A stretch of 64,000 nt of DNA from Heligmosomoides polygyrus polygyrus (Eukaryota > Nematoda > Chromadorea > Rhabditida > Heligmosomidae). The stretch covers positions 10,284,778 through 10,348,777 of the forward strand of contig OX377206.1 in NCBI GenBank assembly GCA_947396885.1. Direction: 5' to 3'. The position numbers and the translations under genes are program-made. Under the pieces are notes generated by a model. The model searched no databases and had not been told where the DNA came from. It worked only from the letters and a program-made list of their open reading frames with translations. Positions 56,590 through 64,000 of the stretch are shown here, one piece after another. How positions within the stretch are numbered: the first letter of the stretch is position 1; every line of letters starts with the position of its first letter.

Positions 56590-58930
56590 CGTGCAAGTTT
56601 AACTTAAAATGCCGTTGAACCTAGTCCTTGAAGACGTTATAACAACTAGAATTAGACACGAAGAGCATGCTACTGCCGATATGACGTAACGCCGATCGGG
56701 TAAACGGGTTTCTGTACTTTTCATCCCATTCTTACAAGGCACTGGCGGATTGTAGGAACAAGTGCGGGAGCAAGGAGTCGACTATTATACGGTCTTCGCC
56801 ATATCTTTGTCCTTAGTATCGACATCACTGAACCGTCTGGAGATGATGCCGATATTACGCGCAGTGGTGGTGGTGGGGAGGGGGGTCTGGATGCCTTCAG
56901 GCCACAAAACAAGTCACCCGATCTTAAGGAAGGAAAAAGGAAGAAACTTGCACTTAGCTTAGATGCGCGTATGGTTTGAATTTTTTTCGACCGTTTGACT
57001 GTTCAGGCTAAATTTGTATTTCATTCAGACGTGCTTCTCGAAGTACTAACGTAATTATTTGCAAGCGAGTTATTAGTCGTTAGCGGTGAACTAAAATAAT
57101 GTATTCCATGCTTTAACGTTCTCCACATTCTCTGCGCTCTCTTCCCTCTCGTCGCCACGCCCCCTACGGCGCGCATAAGTAGCGCCGCCGCACAGGCAGC
57201 GGCGGTCACATTGATGTCACACACCCGCTGGCTGGGCGCTGAATGAGGCCAAGATGGAAGGGTGGTAGGGAGACCCCCAACTACCCTGGTGTTGGCGTGA
57301 TCCTTCTAAAAGAGGCCTAGTAGCGGACTTGGAATAAGGAAGCGTGACACATGTCGTGTCCCGCACATGCGTCCTTGCACCATCACTGGACTAGGGAAAT
57401 CCATATTTGAAAAACCTAATGTCCGCTGGAATGTTGTTTCCGCTGCGTAGTTTCACGGAACAGAACCATCCTCCACTTCCGTACGTTCATTACAGGGCTT
57501 CTTTCCGGACCGTCCGGTAACGTTGTTGGTTTCTTCTGTTCAGTACTTCTGTTCCTCAGGTTAATTCGCAGCCTTTCTCATTCCCAGCAGCACTATTTAA
57601 CTCGTCTTCAGACGCTCGCATCTGAATCGAGGCGTTCGTTGCACGACATCGGTGGCACGTCTTCTGAATTCGGACGCCTGGTCCTCCTTACTCCTTTCCT
57701 TCTTATTGGATCTCCTTGCTGGTCTTTACTAATCCACCTTATTGTTAACCCTATAAGCCTCCCTTATTGCCTTCCCAGTCGTCCCTCATCTCTGGTCGCT
57801 CTCCTGGTCGCCTCTAGAAGTCACCTTCACTGTCCTCCCCCTTAAGGCATTTCCACACTCAGCATAGGACAGCGGCATTGATTTGGTGCCAATCGATGCC
57901 ACTGCCCTATGCTTAAGCATTGGTCGCCGCCACTGCTGCCGAGTGTGCTAGGGCCTTTGCTACGCTCAAAAACTGCCAATCCGTGTGTAAAGCAGGAAGA
58001 GCTGCAGCAACATCTCACGTTGAATGGCAACCTCTGCCCGCGCGGAAAACGCATCACCGTATCCCTCGCGGGCAAAGTTTGCCATTTAACGTGGCATACA
58101 AAGAGAGAGTCACACCAACGTCACAAAGAGTCACACCAACGAAAGAAGGGTGGTTTGCCCTTCTTTCGTTGGTGTGACTTGATGTCCGTTCTTTCCAAGT
58201 GTAGGAGAGAGGTGCGCTTGTGTCTGAAAAGCGGAGGCTTCCCGAAGTGGATGTGTAGCGAATGAGGGTAGCGATTTTTTCTTCCTGAAATTGCTTAATG
58301 AGCTAAGCCTAGTTCAAGACTTCGACTAAATCTTTACCCCATAATCGGGTCTTGGTGACGATTATTTCCGTGCTCATGAGCACTGCTACTAGGCTTTGAT
58401 GTTGCGCCCTGTTCACTTCCAGTAGGTGCATTGCAATGTTTTTCTAGGTAATAGGTGATGTGCATTGTACTTGCATAGGTTTATGCTGCACTGAGTTGCA
58501 GGCCTTTATTCGGCGCTGGCGGATGTTTTCAATGAACAGAGGACCAGTAACCCAAAATTTGCAATCCAACTTCTAAAAGTGTGACCTGAAGTCACTGCTT
58601 GAAGATCATGTGCCGTCTGTGCTACGTACTGTTCAACAATCATCGAATTGCACTAGCATCCAACTCCGCCATTCTCCATTTGTTCTCGTCTTGTGACAAA
58701 TTCTGTCCTTGCTCGAGAAACTCGAGAAACACAATTTCCTTCCTTCGGAATTCTTTCGAAAGCGTGCATCTGTTCCTTTGAGCTCCGACGAAATCCAGTC
58801 CTTTACGGCTCTGGAGCAGCGTGTGCGAGCAAAACGCATGAAACGACCGCTTCACCTTACTTTTGACGATTTGAAAGAAGCGCAGCTTCTCAGATCCTTG
58901 ACCATCAGGAATCCTTAGGCTTTCCTTCGG
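56590..58930 (+). repeat. Repeat block R, copy 3
   Basis: Landmarks are as in copies 1 and 2. The first open segment is frameshifted here, but the 3' coding-like segment is intact. An extra small inverted repeat (CACACCAACG ... CGTTGGTGTG) lies at 58110-58180. It leads into the 3' end of L2, as copy 2 leads into L1. Confidence 0.8.
58709..58918 (+). CDS. Unrecognised C-terminal protein segment in block R
   Basis: The frame reads LEKLEKHNFLPSEFFRKRAS, VPLSSDEIQSFTALEQRVRA, KRPLHLTFDDLKEAQLLRSL and ends TIRNP with TAG. Composition and helix-like pattern look like genuine protein. Upstream in the same frame, with two interrupting stops, are DLKSLLEDHVPSVLRTVQQ and FIRRWRMFSMNRGPV, so block R probably contains remains of a gene. 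The copy at 46310-46450 is broken by a stop and frame changes. The copy at 22010-22085 is cut off. Confidence 0.4.
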   Translation: MLEKLEKHNFLPSEFFRKRASVPLSSDEIQSFTALEQRVRAKRMKRPLHLTFDDLKEAQLLRSLTIRNP

Positions 58931-59164
58931 TTCCAAAGCTTCGCGATAACCGTAAGATAACCATAGGTGATTGAATAGTGATTCGGCATTCTTTTCTAAC
59001 ATTTAGAGTGTCTCAAGAACATGCCGTTAAAACACAATATTTATTAGAATATAAATACAATAATTTAGTACATTATGTACAAACACGTCGCTCTCCTTCG
59101 CGGAGAAATCGCAGATGAAAAATATGGCCCAAAGCTCGGCCTTCTGTAGTAACCATAGCTTGAT

Positions 59165-62110
59165 TACGAAGCCATTAAGCAAGCAATGTTATTAGCTCAT
59201 CGGTTTGGAATAGATACTTGTTGACGTCGACGTCATCTTCCAGAGTTGAATTCGACGCCGACTCTTCTGCGTCCGACGCACTCGATCCTGAATTTAACGT
59301 CTGCATGGCAGCATAACAATGTAATGATACAAACCACTTGCAGAGCACTTACCTATATCAACGAAGTAAAGCTCGTCGTCGATAGCAGGGATTTCTGGTT
59401 TCGCTGAATTTGGACGATTCGTCTTGTCGGCACGACCCCTGGAATCAACGAGTTGTGTACAGTTTCGAACAACGATTCTTTGCTTTAGCATTGAACTGAA
59501 GTAATTCAGTAGGGTTGTAAGCTCTCATAGGGATATTTTGCTGCGATCAAAACTCTAGCGCCAGGTGGGACTTGAACCAGCACCTCCTTCTGACCGGGAA
59601 TGCGTTACACCACTGCACAACTGCCGCTCTCTGATCAAACGCACCATTACATACCTCATCACCAGTCACTTGAGGCTTAAAGAAAACGAATTAAATGAAT
59701 TCTGAAGGGTTGTTGGGTCAATATAGGGACAAATGCCCTAAAAGAGTCGGCTGTCATTCGTGAACGACACACTCTTTCCTTCAAAAATGATTTGTGGTCA
59801 TCTGAAGCGAACAAGGCGCTGCCGGAAATTATACAAATTGCTCAGATTGTAGGAGAAAGACCTGTCGTTGATCCCAGAAATACGTTCTTCTTCCGAAAAT
59901 TCAATACGCCAACTTACCGTATCGTCTTTGTTCTCGAAGTCCATGTTCAGCGTAAAGCCGATCTTACATTGACAAGTGATGGTTTTCTCGCTGCAGTAGC
60001 TATTGTCGACAATGCACCTGAAAAGCTTCATTCTGGCATTCACATCTGACTTCATGGCAATTCCATCCGGTCCCCAACAGTTTTCATGGCAGCATCTAGA
60101 AAAGCGAACAAACGCGTTCAATGTTCAGCCTATTGATACCTGCGTCAAATCTCTCTCAATCAATAAAGTTAAAAGAATGAGGGACGGTGTAAGGCAATCC
60201 TTTTTAAGGTGCGTGGCGCATTCTACTTCTAAGGGATGAGGTTGAATGCGTACTTGGTCATACAACGATCTAAATGCTGGTAGCCACCCCATGAACAAGT
60301 TAAGGGTTGTCCTTCCCAAACAAGTACGTTACCAATCGCGTGACCCTGGAGTATGGAAGGCTTGCTTGGCCTGAGCAGGAAATCCGAACCAAGAATCCGT
60401 CATCGCGTGCACGCGTCAACAGGCACCTCCTTCGACTGCGCTATACAGCGTGTCAATCAATCAATATTCAGAAGCGAATTACCTTTTCTCCTCGATGAGT
60501 GTCTCTAAACAGTATCCACCGATTGTTCCGTTTTTACGCTCATCAACAGAATCCATGAAAATAACCGTTGTCGGATCGTAGCATCTAAAATTGAAACAAC
60601 ATCAGAATTGCTCACTAACCAAAGCGCTTCACTGACCTTCCAGCAATGTTTGCGAAGCCTTCCGGACACCCTGACACGCATTTTCCACCGTGCACGAGGG
60701 GCTTCGCCACGGGACACACACAGTAGCCGCTGTCACACGTGGCATTCGGTTCCCTGGCCGAGCACTGCTTGTCCGAGAGACAGCCCTTCTGTCCAGCAAA
60801 CAGTACTGAAATACAAGGATGTCGCACTTGAATTCACCTTGCCGATAGATGCCCATCAAGCTTGCCTTTGAGACATTTTCCGTCAATGAGGAAGAATCCA
60901 GGAGGGCACTCAATTGGTAGAGCGACAGTCGGCACCTCGGTGGACGACGACTGACTAGACACCGATGACAACAGTTGTTCTGGGCGCTTCAGCGCTGTCA
61001 GAATCGACGAAGACGAACAGCATTGGAAACGCTTCTACTGGAAGAGACGGTGCAAAATGTGTACGCCCCAACAACGAGAAGTGGATTTCTGTGAGATACT
61101 TTGGGCGATACAATTTCAAATTTAGCGGAGGGATACTGAGAAAAGCTGCTAACACTGCAGCACGGAAGTGATATAGCCGAGTACTTTTAGTTTTAACGGC
61201 TTCTTTCCTAGGACTTATTGGACTTTTGGAACAACGTGGCTGCTGCATGTAGTTCAGTGACTGCGTGTTATGCCACCACCGCCTATATCGATTTGCATCG
61301 TGCGTCGATATCGATCTTTCACGCGGGCAAATCGATATCGATTGATCCTATACTGCAGTATTGAGTAGTCCAATGTCAAGTAATGTTCATGGAACACTAC
61401 GTAGGAGTACCACTCAAAACGAAACGTCGTGAGGTGACCAGAAGTCTGCACACCGCAACGTTTTTTGAGCTTGTAGAATATTTTTACGCTTAAGCTTTAC
61501 AAATTTAATGGATGCTACTTAGATTAGATTTGTTTGCCAATCGGTTGCAATGGCTTACTTTATTCCAACGATTGTCTGATGATCGTCTCTGACATACCCC
61601 TTGTTACCATTTGTCGACCGCGGTTGAACACCGTAGCACAGAAACGGCAATTTCTCGGTTTTGCCTCCAGAACCTCTGAATCCTAGCGACTTTCTATTCG
61701 AGTGGGTCAATTTAGTTGGGCGCAATAGCACGTGACGCTGTGTTAAGCTATCTCGTTGCCCTATCCACACCTAAGAGAGAGTTGAGTACAATAAAAAGGG
61801 AATCTATAGGGCAATTTCTGAGACTCTTGCGTTAATCGTGGTAGCAGCTTTAAGCTCAACAACATCCCAGCCTGCAGATACACCCGGTCTGCGAGGTGAC
61901 ATCTGGCGCACCAACACTCACCGGCATCCTGTCGTTCGCTTGGCCGTTCATGAAGCCGTTCAGGTTCTGATATGGGTAACCGAATCCATTATTGTTCTAG
62001 TTGAAGTTGCCACTGTTTCTGTTCATCTGCAGATTGCTAGCCAAGGAAGGAGGCAGAATCTGACGACACCAGGTAACATTCGTTAGAAGTAATACAGGTG
62101 CACCAATGTT
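59165..62110 (-). pseudogene. L2: decayed partial paralogue of L1
   Basis: Matches to L1 exons: 62050-61860 (Asn-rich exon, with an in-frame TAG and a roughly 490 bp deletion removing the cysteine-rich half), 61037-60866 (first codon now TAG), 60805-60637 (EB-like module, intact), 60584-60483 (intact), 60095-59918 (intact here: NCWGPDGIAMKSDVNARMK, SYCSEKTITCQCKIGFTL), about 59450-59358 (5-nt deletion, frameshift), and a terminal exon whose acceptor context has changed. All lustrin exons upstream are missing. Not able to encode the full protein, but it shows what exon 47705-47530 of L1 looked like before it decayed. Confidence 0.75.
59540..59646 (-). repeat. tRNA-like element with inverted ends, copy 3
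   Basis: Same intron position as copy 2 in L1. The minus strand has GGTTCAAGTCCCACCTGGCGC and the same flanking inverted TGCGTTTGATCA and TTTTGATCGCAGC. Inherited through the L1/L2 duplication. Confidence 0.6.
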
Positions 62111-62134
62111 AGAACCTTTCAAATATCAATTATT

Positions 62135-62435
62135 TTTTAGGACAATTTGCGTTTTTTGCAAGCCGTAGTTTTTTAAGTTCTAAACTTAAAAGAAGGAAAA
62201 ATCAATCAAAGCGGCCACTTTGTGAAGAAACTAGAACAAGTATTCAAGCGATACGTAACCAATCGAGTGTAAAATGCTAGGTTTCGGACGGCGCAATCCG
62301 TACCGCTCATATATCTGCATTTCTATCTTCTCAAGCTTTCATCTGAGCTCTTAAGTTTTTTGGTTTCCTCACTGTGAACAAAGTTATCACCTTTCAAACA
62401 GTGTAACCATTTTTTTTTGGGGACACCCTGTGTAT
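62135..62435. mobile_element. MITE-like segment with mariner-type end, second full copy
   Basis: Same as 23150-23460, ending GGGGACACCCTGTG. It links L2 to the border segment that follows. Confidence 0.5.
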
Positions 62436-62850
62436 TCTATAAAGGCAAAATTTTCTAGGCGATCTGAACCTGATATGGTAATTTCACGATATTGCCGTTC
62501 TAACAGCCTTGTCCACTTCTAAAATGTTAGAGTAGACTATTTCGTCCCATTAATCGGATCTATACCCTAGTCGGAAAGGAGCGGGGTCGAAAAATACTTT
62601 CTATATCCACAGCAACGCTGGAGAGTAGGTGTAGAAACATAAAGTGGGGGCCATGAGGGGACACATGAAGTTTATATCACCATTTACTCTGCCGAATATG
62701 TATGTTCGGAATCTCCAGTTGTTGTCCAATGTTGCGAAAAAGGACTACAATCCCATGATAGGCCTGGAATCCAGTGAGGGTAGTTGCACGCAAGGGTACA
62801 CAAAATCGTCAACCGCAAGCATAGCCAGATAGGCATTATGTAGATCCCAA
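62430..62850. repeat. 330 bp segment at duplication border, copy 3
   Basis: Matches 15640-15960 and 25160-25440 (GATCTGAACCTGATATGG, AAGTGGGGGCCATGAGGGG, TGTATGTTCGGAATCTCC). Where copies of gene A/B would be expected next, an unrelated non-LTR element follows. Confidence 0.75.
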
Positions 62851-62999
62851 TGAATGATTTTCGGACATCTGTCAGATACCATCGGTCAGATACTTATACG
62901 TGTTTCCATTTACTTAAGAGAATTAGGTGAAAATCTATACGTAAAAGTATTTAGATAATTAATTATTGTATTATTATTTATTAAAATCAAAATTATTTT

Positions 63000-64000
63000 C
63001 ATAGCTCTTCATTCGCCTCCGTGCCTGCACCTTGAGCGGCGGCGTTTTCGGTAACTCCCTTCTCATTGCCAATTTGGCGTTTAGCCTAGTTATTTTGTCT
63101 CCATCTCTTCTCCTTCTTTAGTCTAAAAGTTCATCTTTATCCTATTCTAAAATTTATTGTTACTAACTTCAACAACTCTTCTTTTTCGAGTGTGTGCGTT
63201 GAGAATTGATTAATTCTTGATTGATTGAGGACGCGTCTGATCAAAACTTATCATGACCCGTGCTACCCGCAGAAGAACTACTGGCAGTGCTTCGCAGCCT
63301 GCTTCTGTTTTGGTCAATTCTCTTGAAGGCCAATTGGATGCTGCAACACACGATTCGGAGCTAAGGACGCTAACGGTGGAGGGTCTCCTCAAGAAGATAG
63401 TTGATCGTGTTTCCGATCCCGTGACTCTCCAGATGCTCAACATCCTTGGCGAGAAGATATCAAAGGACATCTCAGAGCGCGCCGAAGCTGAAAAAGATAG
63501 AGGTCCATCGTAGTATCTGGACTTTCTGAGCCGTCGGACAGCCTGCCAGCATCGGAACGGAGGACAGATTTGAAAACTAAGGTTTTGAAGGTCCTCGATA
63601 TTCTCCAGGTTGATTGCGAACCCGCGGAGGTGTACCGAATAGGCAAGCCCGATGCTTCCAGACCACGCCTGGTCAAAGTTGTCCTACCGTCGCAATATTA
63701 CTGGCGGAAGGCTCTGGCTAACGCGCGTACTCTCCGCAGTGCAGGCTTCGAGGGCGTTTTCGTCCGGAGAAGCATGACTGCGGAGGAAAGAAAGCGGGAG
63801 TATGAGATGAGGCAGTTGGCTAAGGATAAAAATAGAGGCAAGGCGAGAAGGGAGTGGGTGGTAGGTATATCGTGGCCAGCTCAGGCACGTTTCCGAGTTG
63901 CCTAATGCGGGGTCGGGAAACGCCTGAGTGGGCACGGTGTTCCACAGCTCCTTTCTTGCTACTTGATTAATGCCCGAAGCCTAGTTAACAAACTTATTCA
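63000..64000 (+). mobile_element. 5' part of a non-LTR retrotransposon with ORF1, running off the window
   Basis: A leader is followed by ORF1-like coding sequence and then, at about 63950, by LINARSLVNKL, the typical opening of a LINE endonuclease domain. The layout (ORF1, then apurinic-type endonuclease and RT) suits CR1/L2-like elements rather than RTE (inference). The 3' part lies beyond the window. Confidence 0.65.
63253..63905 (+). pseudogene. LINE ORF1-like protein, frameshifted
   Basis: The first frame from ATG 63253 gives TRATRRRTTGSASQPASV and LLKKIVDRVSDPVTLQMLN, ending at TAG 63511-63513. A second frame resumes at once with IVVSGLSEPSDSLPAS, LQVDCEPAEVYRIGKPD, SRPRLVKVVLPSQYYWRKAL and FVRRSMTAEERKREYEMRQ. 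The second part resembles the RNA-binding part of LINE ORF1 proteins (VSGLPE... then RIGK, RPRL.KV). A second frame change near 63865 precedes the endonuclease start. Two frame breaks make this copy non-functional as read. Confidence 0.6.

Overview
The window looks like nuclear DNA of a clade V nematode, probably a strongylid or hookworm-like species (inference). Genes are split into many small exons with short introns and TTTTAG/TTTCAG acceptors. RTE-type and Tc1/mariner elements of a kind abundant in these worms are common, and there is no bacterial gene organisation. Long open frames are rare, so genes were assembled by hand from exon homology, splice sites and phase continuity. All gene models are sequence readings without transcript support.

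Left part (1-15.6 kb). A plus-strand tubulin tyrosine ligase-like gene of TTLL11 type is readable as ten phase-consistent exons from the left edge to 7190. Less certain C-terminal exons lie near 11.4, 13.0 and 13.9 kb. Its introns carry a complete Tc1/mariner element, a SINE, a tRNA-like element with inverted ends, several foldback MITEs and a 1.65 kb foldback element.

Middle (15.6-38.7 kb). Two tandem minus-strand copies, A and B, of an unrecognised gene share the same 3' exons and the same terminal exon. Upstream of these both have exons that are almost always exactly 66 nt, phase 0-0, encoding a 22-residue repeat. Copy A has 4 and copy B has 31, most of them in a 151/175 bp tandem array. 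The array looks like satellite DNA but keeps one frame open in every unit. A young RTE retrotransposon with a 10 bp target duplication sits in one array intron. Copy B has a 1-nt frameshift in one 3' exon.

Right part (38.7-64 kb). A minus-strand gene (L1, 46.8-53.1 kb) encodes a cysteine-rich protein with lustrin-type and EB-like modules, and one intron appears to be GC-AG. A partial paralogue (L2, 59-62 kb) and a smaller fragment (22.1-23.2 kb) are decayed. L1 itself has a stop and a 2-nt deletion in one exon. A repeat block R of about 2.2 kb (20.1, 44.1 and 56.6 kb) accompanies the duplications. The right edge holds the 5' half of a non-LTR element with ORF1. The ancestral unit appears to have been [short 330 bp segment]-[A/B gene]-[R]-[L gene], duplicated and then rearranged.
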